Below are positions 24,795-33,126 of a stretch of DNA of 41,373 nucleotides, piece by piece; position 1 is the stretch's first letter; each line of letters opens with the position of its first letter. The notes under the pieces are model-generated. The model was not told the origin of the DNA. It did not search any database and worked only from the letters and a program-made list of their open reading frames with translations. A program made the position numbers and the translations under genes. This stretch comes from Candidatus Omnitrophota bacterium (GTDB lineage Bacteria; Omnitrophota; Gorgyraeia; Zapsychrales; Zapsychraceae). The stretch spans positions 84,509-125,881 of the forward strand of contig JAIORP010000197.1 in NCBI GenBank assembly GCA_021108075.1, written 5' to 3'.

Positions 24795-25610
24795 TTATAC
24801 CGCAATTGAAAATTTAATGAACGCATCATGCTGATAATTCAGCAACTCGATATCGTCAAATTTAATATCTAAAACGCTTTTATTGCTGATACGTAAAGTG
24901 GGCGATGGGTGCGGTTGGCGTTGGAGCTGTATTTTTAACCCGTCGATATGATTGCTGTATACATGGGCGTCTCCTAACGTATGGACAAAAAAACGCGGCA
25001 TGAGACCACATTCATTGGCAACCATGGTCAGTAATAACGCATAACTTGAAATATTAAACGGCACACCCAAAGCAATATCAGCAGAACGTTGATATAGCTG
25101 ACAATCTAAATATTCACCAATAACATAGAACTGGAAAAAAGCATGGCAAGGTGGCAAAGCCATCCGGTCAATATCCGCGACATTCCAGGCACTGACAAGC
25201 AATCGCCTGGATGCCGGTTGTGTCTTTATCATCTCAAGAACCTGCCTTATTTGATCAACCTTTTCTTTCCGGTACTGTTCTTTCTGTTTATCCCAAATAA
25301 ATTTTTCCCAGTAACGCCATTGATATCCATATATCGGACCCAATTCACCGTTTTCATCTGCCCATGCGTTCCAGATCGGAGTGTGCCGTGTTAAATCATC
25401 ATGAATATTCGTTGAACCCCTTAGAAACCATAACAATTCCCTGACAACAGCACTGAACAAAACTTTCTTAGTCGTGACAATAGGAAATCCCTCCCTGAGG
25501 TCGTACCTGGATTGATAACCAAAAACAGACAAAGTGCCCGTGCCCGTGCGATCATCCTTATTCTCTCCGTGATCAAAAACGTGTTGAACTAAATCCAGAT
25601 ATGCTTTCAT
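24795..25610 (-). CDS. thyA: Thymidylate synthase (ThyA type)
   Basis: The 271-aa enzyme converts dUMP to dTMP using methylene-tetrahydrofolate. It has [14 protein letters not shown] (phosphate-binding Arg), [14 protein letters not shown], the catalytic cysteine in [13 protein letters not shown], the second Arg pair in [28 protein letters not shown] and [13 protein letters not shown]. The length fits E. coli ThyA (264) with a small insertion around [20 protein letters not shown]. The ATG at 25610 is chosen because AGGAG lies 7 nt upstream and it matches the family N-terminus. An upstream ATG at 25682 would add 24 residues. It has its own promoter and a nearby 13-bp inverted repeat, and folA follows at 20 bp. 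Confidence 0.96.
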   Translation of the reverse strand: MKAYLDLVQHVFDHGENKDDRTGTGTLSVFGYQSRYDLREGFPIVTTKKVLFSAVVRELLWFLRGSTNIHDDLTRHTPIWNAWADENGELGPIYGYQWRYWEKFIWDKQKEQYRKEKVDQIRQVLEMIKTQPASRRLLVSAWNVADIDRMALPPCHAFFQFYVIGEYLDCQLYQRSADIALGVPFNISSYALLLTMVANECGLMPRFFVHTLGDAHVYSNHIDGLKIQLQRQPHPSPTLRISNKSVLDIKFDDIELLNYQHDAFIKFSIAV

Positions 25611-25660
25611 GCCCTTCTCCTTATCAAAAACAAATATTTCACAGCAAGGTATTATGCCAA

Positions 25661-25690
25661 AATATATTTTCCCGCACCCCATCTTTTCAA
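25661..25690 (-). promoter_or_regulatory. Probable thyA-folA promoter
   Basis: On the minus strand TTGAAA (25685-25690), an 18-bp spacer and TATATT (25661-25666) give a promoter with five of six matches in each box. The predicted leader is about 44 nt. The -35 box overlaps one arm of an inverted repeat. Confidence 0.55.
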
Positions 25691-25732
25691 ATCCAATAAA
25701 CGGTAAATCAAAAGAATTATTTATTGGATTTG
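25688..25732. repeat. 13-bp perfect inverted repeat between apbE and thyA
   Basis: CAAATCCAATAAA (25688-25700) is exactly complementary in reverse to TTTATTGGATTTG (25720-25732), with a 19-nt spacer. It lies immediately upstream of and partly within the thyA -35 box. No U-tract follows in either direction, so it is not a typical terminator. It could be an operator for the thyA-folA unit or a weak stem-loop at the 3' end of apbE mRNA. Confidence 0.6.
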
Positions 25733-25750
25733 GTCTCGCTATTTGTACAA

Positions 25751-26770
25751 TTATTTAACGTAATGGGTATACTTACAACTTTTAAATGACGTCATCTTGC
25801 CGCGCGCATCCTGACTAAAGACAATGCTCGCGTAACCCTCGCCCAATGTATTCATCAATGCAACCCCATCTTCAGAGGAAAGAACGGTCAAGGCGGTGGA
25901 TAACGCGTCTGCCTCCATAGCTGTTGGGGCAATAACTGTCGCGCTCATAATCGATTGCTGGGGATAACCTGTCCTTGGGTCAATAATATGAGACCATTGT
26001 TGTCCCTGTATCTGATAAAACTGCTCATAATCGCCCGAAGTCGTAACCGCCTGGCCGCTCAGGTGTAAAATATCAACGTTTTCGTTCTTATTCTTTGGAT
26101 TGCGAATCCCGATACGCCATGGTTGACGAAGACAGTTGAAACCCTGAACAAATAAATCTCCGCCAGCATTAATATGAAAATCACTGATACGGTGTTGTGA
26201 AAGAATCCTCGCCGCGACATCAACAGCGTAACCCTTAGCAATAGCTCCCAGAACTATTTTCACCTGTTTTGACGTCTTGCGCACTTCATCTTTATTTATT
26301 TCGATGTTATCCATCCCGACATATCGCTGAACAGCCTGAATATGTTCTTCAGTCGGGATAACATCAGCGTCCTGTGCATCCTTCCATAAAGCGATAAACG
26401 GACCGACCGTAATATCGAAAGCCCCTTGCGTCAACTGATTAAACTTTTTGGAACTCCGTAAAACATGATACATTTCCGTGCTAATTTGAACCGGCTCGTT
26501 CCCCGCTTCATTGATTGTTGAAACCTCGCTCTTTTGATTATAGACACTCATTCTTTCTTCAATAGCATCCAATTTTTCCCAAACTTGACTGAAAACCTGT
26601 TTTAATTGATGTTCATCAATGGTAGGCTGACACACTTCTAATGTCACAAATGTGCCCATTAAGGTGCGGGACTCAGAATATTTTGACCACCCTTTAGGTC
26701 GTGTTAAAAATAGAACAACGACACCGATCAAGACCAAAGGAACAACGACGCGGAAATGATATTTTCTCAT
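25751..26770 (-). CDS. apbE: FAD:protein FMN transferase (ApbE family), membrane-anchored
   Basis: The 339-aa enzyme attaches FMN to Thr/Ser of target flavoproteins. An N-terminal membrane helix ([15 protein letters not shown]) directs the catalytic domain to the outer face of the inner membrane. Family motifs are [85 protein letters not shown] and [13 protein letters not shown] (Mg-binding region). The ATG at 26770 is 7 bp after the moaC stop and begins just before the helix. An earlier start at 26857 would overlap moaC and add 29 residues without family support. Usual targets such as RnfG or NqrC are not in the window. Confidence 0.92.
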   Translation of the reverse strand: MRKYHFRVVVPLVLIGVVVLFLTRPKGWSKYSESRTLMGTFVTLEVCQPTIDEHQLKQVFSQVWEKLDAIEERMSVYNQKSEVSTINEAGNEPVQISTEMYHVLRSSKKFNQLTQGAFDITVGPFIALWKDAQDADVIPTEEHIQAVQRYVGMDNIEINKDEVRKTSKQVKIVLGAIAKGYAVDVAARILSQHRISDFHINAGGDLFVQGFNCLRQPWRIGIRNPKNKNENVDILHLSGQAVTTSGDYEQFYQIQGQQWSHIIDPRTGYPQQSIMSATVIAPTAMEADALSTALTVLSSEDGVALMNTLGEGYASIVFSQDARGKMTSFKSCKYTHYVK

Positions 26771-26777
26771 AAAATAA

Positions 26778-27242
26778 CTACATTTTCTTAAATGTTCCTT
26801 TTGTCCCACCCTTTTTCTCAAGCAAACAAATTCCGGAGATACACATGCGCGGATCAATCCCTTTTAACATGTCATAAATGGTCAAGGCCGCGACTGAAAC
26901 AGCTGTCAAGGCCTCCATTTCTACTCCTGTCCGCCCCTGATACGATACTTCAGAAAAAATATTAACAATCGCTTTTTGATTGTCAACAGAGAAAGACATA
27001 TGGATATGATTCAACTCTAACGGATGACACAACGGAATAATTCCGGACGTGCGTTTTGCCGCCATAATACCGGCAACCTTAGCCGTTGCCAGAACATCTC
27101 CTTTGGGTGCGCTGTTTGTCGCTAAAACCTCCAGAGCGGATGAAGATAAAGATATTTGGCCGGCCGCACGCGCGATGCGTTTGGTAGCCTTCTTGTGACT
27201 GACATCAACCATCCCTGATGGACGTTCTTCCTTCTTTCTCAT
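26778..27242 (-). CDS. moaC: Cyclic pyranopterin monophosphate synthase
   Basis: The 154-aa enzyme makes cyclic pyranopterin monophosphate, the first stable intermediate of molybdenum cofactor synthesis. It has GMVDVSHK, the long conserved block from KGDVLATAKVAGIMAAKR to PLCHPLELNHIHMS, GRTGVEMEALTAVSVAALTI, YDMLKGID and the active-site Lys segment LLEKKGGTKG. Length matches the E. coli protein (161). No other cofactor-synthesis gene (moaA, moaE, moeA) is adjacent, so those must be elsewhere. Together with the MocA-like and XdhC genes 20 kb away it supports an active molybdoenzyme system. It is followed at 7 bp by apbE. An ATG ten codons in is a possible alternative start. Confidence 0.96.
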   Translation of the reverse strand: MRKKEERPSGMVDVSHKKATKRIARAAGQISLSSSALEVLATNSAPKGDVLATAKVAGIMAAKRTSGIIPLCHPLELNHIHMSFSVDNQKAIVNIFSEVSYQGRTGVEMEALTAVSVAALTIYDMLKGIDPRMCISGICLLEKKGGTKGTFKKM

Positions 27243-27309
27243 GTGAATCCGCTAACCTCTCTTTTATAAACCGACCACCCGATAGGATAAAACTTCATGT
27301 GTCCGAAGC

Positions 27310-27738
27310 CTATTCTTCTTCGATAGCATCGACTTTTATTTTCTTTCTTAAAGCTTTCTTTTCGGACTGAAGATGCTTATCCTTCAGTACTTCTTCCTTC
27401 AATTGTTGCGGCCGACGCCGGTCCCGCCTTTTGGCCTTCTCCCTTTCGTGCTGCTCGTAATAAGCTTCCGTTCGACGTAATTTTTCAATCTTTTTAACTA
27501 ACAGCAAACGGGCATGATACCGGTTCAGACCCTGCGTCCGTTCTTTCTGACATTTAACAGTAATCCCTGTCGGGTTATGTTCTAAGACGACACATGTCGC
27601 AACTTTATTAACATTCATTCCTCCTGGTCCGGAGGAATGAACAAAAGATTCCTTCAAATCTTTTTCAAAAACTTGTGCTTTCCGCATAAGTTTACGAATT
27701 TCATTGTGTTTGTCAATTGTTACACCAAATTTAGACAT
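27310..27738 (-). CDS. Release-factor-like protein (RF-1 domain) with GGM in place of GGQ
   Basis: The 142-aa protein has an RF-1 catalytic-domain fold: HSSGPGGMNVNKVATCVVLE, then PTGITVKCQKERTQGLNRYH and a Lys/Arg-rich tail. This size and basic tail match the ArfB/YaeJ and C12orf65 group, which release peptides from stalled ribosomes without reading a stop codon. The usual GGQ is G39-G40-M41 here. The codon is ATG at 27616-27618, two base changes away from a Gln codon, so a single sequencing error cannot explain it. AGGAGG lies 5 nt before the start. It follows prmA by 40 bp. Whether it still hydrolyses peptidyl-tRNA is unknown. Confidence 0.88.
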   Translation of the reverse strand: MSKFGVTIDKHNEIRKLMRKAQVFEKDLKESFVHSSGPGGMNVNKVATCVVLEHNPTGITVKCQKERTQGLNRYHARLLLVKKIEKLRRTEAYYEQHEREKAKRRDRRRPQQLKEEVLKDKHLQSEKKALRKKIKVDAIEEE

Positions 27739-27778
27739 AAAATCCTCCTATCTGCAGCGCCCACAAGAATAATGAATA

Positions 27779-28669
27779 TTAAAAATACTTTTTAAATAAT
27801 AACGCGTTCCATCCCTGATCACGTTCAATTCTAACACATCGCAATGGATATTGTTTAAAATAGTCCCGGACAGAATGATAATGATCCATGGATATACCTG
27901 ATATCGCCAAATATTGTCCCGGACGGACACACTGGACCAATTTTTTTCCGACTTGCATTAAATCAAACGACACAAGATTAGCTGCGACAAAATCATATTG
28001 TGTTCTCTTCCGATAAGCCTTAAAATCACTTACATCGATTCGAGGTACGGGAATATGATTCCGTTCGAAATTACTTTTCGCACAATCAACACAACTATCC
28101 GTGATATCAATCGCATAAATATCCCGCGCGCCATATCGATAGGCCAGAACAGCTAATATTCCGGTTCCCGTTCCAATATCAAAAAAAGAACAAAACCGGC
28201 CGGCACAGCGCTCAATCAATAAAGACATGCATTGTGTCGTGGGATGCATCCCCGTGCCAAAAGCTAAATGACTATCGATGTAAATGCACTTGACATCCCT
28301 GTTACGATACCTGTCCTTCTTCCAGGCAGGGACGAGCAAATACTGTTTTGTAATTTTAAAAGGCTGAAATTCCTCTTTCCAGCGCGTTTGCCAATCACGG
28401 ACCTTAAGAGACCGCTTTGAGATCAATATATTCTGTAAATTCAGATTAGTAATCAGCCGCTCAATCCGACGCGCATCCGTTAACGTTGAAGCATATAGCG
28501 AGAAGGTCAATACCTGATCTTGAATCGACTCAACGATCTCTTCCAAAGAAAATCCCGTTGAACACAACACTTCTCTAAGAATCTCCGCAGAGAGGTTGTC
28601 TCTGGATGGTAATGTTAATATCACTTCATATGTCCGTGATGTTTTAGATGCTGACTTGCTTGCTTTCAT
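27779..28669 (-). CDS. prmA: Ribosomal protein L11 methyltransferase
   Basis: The 296-aa protein matches PrmA. A small N-terminal substrate-binding domain precedes a class I SAM-dependent methyltransferase. Key motifs are IDSHLAFGTGMHPTTQCM (the PrmA-specific loop), FDIGTGTGILAVLAYRYGA (SAM motif I), IYAIDITDSCVDCAKSN and YDFVAANLVSFDLM (motif IV, where NL replaces the usual NI). The length is typical (about 293). It trimethylates ribosomal protein L11. It starts 55 bp after hflC with no clear SD and ends 40 bp before the release-factor-like gene, so the two translation-related genes may share a transcript. Confidence 0.9.
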   Translation of the reverse strand: MKASKSASKTSRTYEVILTLPSRDNLSAEILREVLCSTGFSLEEIVESIQDQVLTFSLYASTLTDARRIERLITNLNLQNILISKRSLKVRDWQTRWKEEFQPFKITKQYLLVPAWKKDRYRNRDVKCIYIDSHLAFGTGMHPTTQCMSLLIERCAGRFCSFFDIGTGTGILAVLAYRYGARDIYAIDITDSCVDCAKSNFERNHIPVPRIDVSDFKAYRKRTQYDFVAANLVSFDLMQVGKKLVQCVRPGQYLAISGISMDHYHSVRDYFKQYPLRCVRIERDQGWNALLFKKYF

Positions 28670-28724
28670 GATAAAAACATTGAAAACGGCCCCTCAAGAC
28701 CGCGCGCCCTCCAACAAGGCTGGA

Positions 28725-29693
28725 CTACCTCATTGGTTGTTTAGGATTGATACCGTTGAGATATCGATACAATTCATTATCGGTCGATAAAATCAATGTC
28801 GTGTCAGAAGTTATCACCTTACGATAGGTTTCCAGGCTTTTTACAAACGAAAAGAAATCAGGGTCCTTATTATAGGCCTCCGCATAAATTTTAATCGCTT
28901 TTGCGTCAGCTTTACCCTTTATTTCTTCAGCTTGCCGATAAGCCTCCGCTTCAATCTCCTGCAGCTCCTTGGACATCTGACCTTCAATCTCGGCTTTCTT
29001 TCCCTGCCCTTCTGACCGAAATTTCTCTGCCGCCCGTTTTCGTTCAGAGATCATGCGTTCATACACTTTCCGTTGGACGTCTTCTATATAATTGATGCGC
29101 TTAATTCTTAAATCAATGAGCTCGATGCCATAACGCGGCACAATTTCTTTCCCCAGGGTTAAGATTTCCTGAGAAATACGCTCTCTTCCCACGCTGACTG
29201 ATTCGAGTTGCGTATAGCCGACTTCCTGATCAACATCATCCACCTCTTGCGATGGAGTCTCGACAATTCTGTTAGAGTTCCGGATGACTTCAACAAGAAT
29301 ATTGCTGGAGATAACATCACGGGTAATCCCATCCAGAATATCATCTAACCTTGATGAGGCACTCTCAAATGAACCAACCGATTGCATGTACTTCAAAGCG
29401 TCTATAATACGCCAACGGGCAGTCGTGTCAACCCAGATATACCGTTTGTCCTTCGTCGGTATTTGATCGGGATCACCATCCCACTGTAATATTCTTTTTT
29501 CAAAAAAATTGGCAGTTTGCCAGGGAGCTTTAAATTTTAATCCAGCCATTGTGATCGGATCCCCCAAAGGATCACCGAACTGGGTCAAAACAACCTGTTG
29601 TGTTTCATTAACGCAGTACAGGGCCCCGCTTAAAATCAGTAAAACAATCATTATAAGAATAACTCCAAAAACATTCAAAATATTTTTATTCAT
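28725..29693 (-). CDS. hflC: HflC, SPFH/prohibitin membrane protease modulator
   Basis: The 322-aa protein has an N-terminal membrane anchor (VILIMIVLLILSGALY), then NETQQVVLTQFGDPLGDPI and GLKFKAPWQTANFFEKRILQ, typical of HflC. The SPFH domain is followed by a helical stalk rich in Ala, Glu, Lys (SERKRAAEKFRSEGQGKKAE) and a conserved end. It forms a complex with HflK that controls the FtsH protease at the inner membrane. The start overlaps the hflK stop by 4 bp, implying translational coupling. No ftsH gene is in the window. The order hflK then hflC is standard. Confidence 0.95.
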   Translation of the reverse strand: MNKNILNVFGVILIMIVLLILSGALYCVNETQQVVLTQFGDPLGDPITMAGLKFKAPWQTANFFEKRILQWDGDPDQIPTKDKRYIWVDTTARWRIIDALKYMQSVGSFESASSRLDDILDGITRDVISSNILVEVIRNSNRIVETPSQEVDDVDQEVGYTQLESVSVGRERISQEILTLGKEIVPRYGIELIDLRIKRINYIEDVQRKVYERMISERKRAAEKFRSEGQGKKAEIEGQMSKELQEIEAEAYRQAEEIKGKADAKAIKIYAEAYNKDPDFFSFVKSLETYRKVITSDTTLILSTDNELYRYLNGINPKQPMR

Positions 29694-30685
29694 TTTTTGA
29701 CTCCTTCATTGAGGTTTAATAAAGGAATAGCTTGACGTGCGGAAGGATCAAAAACAAACAATTTCCCCGTCCTAGGCAAAACATATTCTAACGTTTCTAA
29801 ATATAATCTGCGTTTTGTTACTGTTTTGGCCTCTTTATAGGCTTGCCATATTTCAATAAATTTCACGGCATCCCCCTGCGCCCTTTTCACCCGGCTCAAG
29901 GCGTATCCTTTGGATTGACTGATCACTTTTTCAGCCTGCCCTCTTGCCCGTGGAATAACTTTGTTATACGCTTCCCAGGATTGATTAATAACTTTCTCTC
30001 TTTCCTGTTTTGCTTCATTCACGTCATTGAAAGAAGGGCGAACTTGTTTCGGCGGGTTGACATCCTGCAACTTAACGGTTTCGACATGAATACCGCTTTC
30101 ATACAGGTCTAAAAGGATTTGAAGACGGCCATGGACTTCCTGATTAATGTCAATACGTCTATTCGATAATGATTCAGACACCGTGCTGTCTCCAATAACC
30201 TGGCGCATAATCGCTTCAGATAAATTACGCACACATTCGCGCGGATTCCTGATTTTGAAAAGATATTTAACAGGATCCTTGACGCGAAACTGAACGATCC
30301 AGGTGACGTCTAAAACATTTAAATCGCCCGTCAACATGATGGATTCACCATTAAAGTTTCCCGCCGAGTACCTGGTGTTAATCCCCGCTTTTTCTGTGCG
30401 AAAACCGAATTCATCCTTAAATATCTTCTTAACTTTCACGCGGTAGAGTCTATCGATCTGGAACGGAATTTTCCAGTGCAGACCCGGTTTTGTCGTCTTC
30501 AAATATTTTCCGAAGCGTGTAATAACGCCAACCTCATCCGCTTCCACACTATAAAAACTTGTCGCCATGAAAATAAATAAAACGAACACAACCGCGACGA
30601 TGGGCAGCCACTTATTAATTTTCTTAAGATTTGGTCTTGCCTGCCGGAACAATTCTTCGGGAGTATCCGGGATTTTGAACTCCAT
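29690..30685 (-). CDS. hflK: HflK, SPFH/prohibitin membrane protease modulator
   Basis: The 331-aa protein has a short cytoplasmic N-terminus (EFKIPDTPEELFRQARPNLK), a membrane helix (WLPIVAVVFVLFIFMAT) and the HflK signature SVEADEVGVITRFGKYLKTT followed by PGLHWKIPFQID. The SPFH domain runs to about residue 220, followed by a helical segment (NEAKQEREKVINQSWEAYN) and ending in SARQAIPLLNLNEGVKK. The start region lacks the long Gly-rich N-terminus of E. coli HflK. It partners HflC, which overlaps by 4 bp. It lies 10 bp after the glycosyltransferase gene, so it is in the same transcription unit as cell-envelope genes. Confidence 0.95.
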   Translation of the reverse strand: MEFKIPDTPEELFRQARPNLKKINKWLPIVAVVFVLFIFMATSFYSVEADEVGVITRFGKYLKTTKPGLHWKIPFQIDRLYRVKVKKIFKDEFGFRTEKAGINTRYSAGNFNGESIMLTGDLNVLDVTWIVQFRVKDPVKYLFKIRNPRECVRNLSEAIMRQVIGDSTVSESLSNRRIDINQEVHGRLQILLDLYESGIHVETVKLQDVNPPKQVRPSFNDVNEAKQEREKVINQSWEAYNKVIPRARGQAEKVISQSKGYALSRVKRAQGDAVKFIEIWQAYKEAKTVTKRRLYLETLEYVLPRTGKLFVFDPSARQAIPLLNLNEGVKK

Positions 30686-30695
30686 GATTCCCCTC

Positions 30696-32381
30696 CTATA
30701 ATTTTTTAATTTTTAAAATGTATTTACCGCCCTCTCCTCCTAAATCCTCGAGGACATACGACAGCCCTTTGGCTATTCGTTTTAAGTCTTCGACATTCCC
30801 CTCCTTTACAATGGCGTAAGTGACTTTTTGAGATTTTAAAAAATCAATTACTTTTTGGTCCGTGTTCAAAAATGGGATCGTGTGATGAGGGCTAAAAAAA
30901 CCTTTGCCATTGATATCAATGACAGCCATTTTACGTCCGGTGTAATAGCGGATACCTCGGACATAAAATTTGCTGGCAATCACAACACTATCTTTATGCA
31001 ATTGGATCTCATTAAATTTATCTGAAATTTGCCGGCAAGACACCCATGGCTCAATATAGGGCCTGGCCAAAAAAAGCATTGTCAGCAAACCCGCATTAAT
31101 GCCCAGAAAAACGAAAAACGCCCGTTGAAATTTGTTCTGCTGCGCCAAAAGAAACAAACTGACAGATATAGACAAAAGAACGAGGGCAAACACGTAGATG
31201 GAACTCATGTTAACGACGACATCAATAAATTTATATCCCACTAAAAGGCCGCCGGCAGAAACGCCAATCAAGACAACGGCCATAACATAAAGACAAATCT
31301 TGAAGCTCTTAACCGGCTCACCCTGTTCTGATTTATCAATAGCAAAATGGATATATTCAGCCAGGAAAATAACAATTGCCGGGAACAACGGAAAGATGTA
31401 ACTCGCCAACTTCGAGTGCGCGGGTTGAACAAAAATATATACCCCGGCAATCCAACACAATAAAAAGACCACCTGATCTTTGACGCCTGTTCGGCCTTTA
31501 AAATGGTCACCGAGTCTTTTGAGCGCCGGAACCCAGAAAAGGCTCCAGGGCAAAACACCGGCAAACATCAGTCCCAAATAAAAATACCACGTGTCAATTT
31601 TAGGATGTTCGGAAACAAAGATGCGCCGCCAATGCACATTGCCAAAATATTCTTGCAAGAACCACGGCCCATGGATCCTGTACATCGCGATATGCCACGG
31701 GAGGGCTAAAAGAAGAAACAATAATAGCCCTTTGAAAACCGTAGCGGAAAAAATACACTTCAAATCTTTCTTATAGATCAGGTATAAAAGCATGGTCATA
31801 ACAGGAAACGTTATCCCCAATAAACCTTTCGTCAACACCGCGACCGCCATAAACACAAAACCGAGATAAACACCCTTTTGTTTGTAATCCGGTTTATGGT
31901 AGGCAAGATAAAAAAACATGATCGTTATTAAAATCCACGTCGAAAAGATCATATCCGTTAAAACAGCTCTTGATAGCGCTAAATAAATAAAACTGCTTGA
32001 TAACATAATACTGGCAATAAAAGCCAACCGTTTTTTCTGAAACATCGCATAAGCCAGAATATAGACCATAACGACACCCAACATCCCAAAAAAGGAGGGC
32101 CAAAAACGCGCAACAGATGGATGATATCCAAACCATTTCAAAACGATGCCGAAAAGCGCAAAAGCCAGAAAAGGTTTTTCAAACTGGACACCGTCAAAGA
32201 TTAACGGCGTGAACCAACTATTTTGTTCCACCATTTCCTTTGAACTCTGGATGTAAAAAACCTCATCCGGATGGGTCAAGCTGATTATGCCATTGCCAAA
32301 CATCAACAAAAAATAACTGAGAACGATTAAAATGGAAATTAATTTTAAATGGGTACTCTGTTCAAAATTATTTAGTCTCAT
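30696..32381 (-). CDS. ArnT-like membrane glycosyltransferase (GT83/PMT superfamily)
   Basis: The 561-aa protein is a polytopic inner-membrane enzyme with about ten predicted helices in the first 430 residues and a soluble C-terminal domain. The catalytic loop after helix 1 contains LTHPDEVFYIQSSKEM, equivalent to the DE-x-x-Y region of ArnT that binds a polyprenyl-phosphate sugar. It also has FEKPFLAFALFG, as in GT83 enzymes (the E-K-P-P motif). These enzymes move a lipid-linked sugar onto lipid A or other periplasmic acceptors. It overlaps the upstream polysaccharide deacetylase by 14 bp, recalling the arn operon where a deacetylase (ArnD) modifies the lipid-linked sugar. Its acceptor is unknown. 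Confidence 0.88.
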   Translation of the reverse strand: MRLNNFEQSTHLKLISILIVLSYFLLMFGNGIISLTHPDEVFYIQSSKEMVEQNSWFTPLIFDGVQFEKPFLAFALFGIVLKWFGYHPSVARFWPSFFGMLGVVMVYILAYAMFQKKRLAFIASIMLSSSFIYLALSRAVLTDMIFSTWILITIMFFYLAYHKPDYKQKGVYLGFVFMAVAVLTKGLLGITFPVMTMLLYLIYKKDLKCIFSATVFKGLLLFLLLALPWHIAMYRIHGPWFLQEYFGNVHWRRIFVSEHPKIDTWYFYLGLMFAGVLPWSLFWVPALKRLGDHFKGRTGVKDQVVFLLCWIAGVYIFVQPAHSKLASYIFPLFPAIVIFLAEYIHFAIDKSEQGEPVKSFKICLYVMAVVLIGVSAGGLLVGYKFIDVVVNMSSIYVFALVLLSISVSLFLLAQQNKFQRAFFVFLGINAGLLTMLFLARPYIEPWVSCRQISDKFNEIQLHKDSVVIASKFYVRGIRYYTGRKMAVIDINGKGFFSPHHTIPFLNTDQKVIDFLKSQKVTYAIVKEGNVEDLKRIAKGLSYVLEDLGGEGGKYILKIKKL

Positions 32382-33093
32382 TCAAAAGCTCCTCTATTGT
32401 GACAAACTTAAAACCTCGGTCCTCTAATGTTTTAACCAAAAGGGTAATTGTCTTAACCGTCTGGGTCCGGATACCGCCCTCGATAGAAAAAACATTACCG
32501 CTATCATGAAACAGTAAAATATCACCGTTCCTAACACTTTTTGATATATATTTAACGATGTCCTTGTGGTTGAAGCACACCCAATCTTTTGAATTGAGTG
32601 ACCAAAGAATAATTTCGTATCCCATGGACTTAATCTTGTCCTTTATCGACTTACGCAACCACGCCTTAGGAGGCCGAAAATACTTTGTCCGTACACCTGT
32701 TATTTCATGGATAACTTGTTCGGTATATTGAATCTCCTCTTCTATCTCAGCAGGCTTGTAATAAAACATCACGCTATGGGCATAGCCATGATTACCGATT
32801 TCATGCCCCTCTTTGACAATACGCCGGGCAATTTCAGGATACTTCTTAACATGATGGCCGATCACAAAGAAAGTCGCTTTAATACCCGCTTTTTTAAGCT
32901 CGTCTAAAATCTTTGTTGTCCAAACGGGTGAAGGGCCATCATCAAACGTCAAGACCACCTTCTTGTTCTTTGTTTTGACACGGTAGATTGTTCCTTTTCT
33001 GGTCAAAATCGCTTGATCAAAAAATACACAAAAAGCGCCAAGAACAAAAAAAGAAATAAAGACAAGAAAAAATAACTTCAAAATAATTATCAT
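32368..33093 (-). CDS. Polysaccharide deacetylase (NodB family, CE4)
   Basis: The 241-aa protein has one N-terminal membrane anchor (LFFLVFISFFVLGAFCVFF) and a NodB domain facing outside. CE4 motifs are VVLTFDDGPSPVW (motif 1, catalytic and metal Asp), EIGNHGYAHS (motif 2, H-x3-H metal ligands), KYFRPPKAWLRKSI (motif 3, where Lys-Ala replaces the usual Tyr-Gly), ILWSLNSKDW (motif 4) and DILLFHDS (motif 5). It removes acetyl groups from a cell-wall sugar or, like ArnD, from a lipid-linked aminosugar. The overlap with the ArnT-like gene favours a role in the same lipid or polysaccharide modification. Confidence 0.92.
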   Translation of the reverse strand: MIIILKLFFLVFISFFVLGAFCVFFDQAILTRKGTIYRVKTKNKKVVLTFDDGPSPVWTTKILDELKKAGIKATFFVIGHHVKKYPEIARRIVKEGHEIGNHGYAHSVMFYYKPAEIEEEIQYTEQVIHEITGVRTKYFRPPKAWLRKSIKDKIKSMGYEIILWSLNSKDWVCFNHKDIVKYISKSVRNGDILLFHDSGNVFSIEGGIRTQTVKTITLLVKTLEDRGFKFVTIEELLNETK

Positions 33094-33126
33094 AAAGACG
33101 TTGAAGCTTTCATCTAAAAAATAAAA

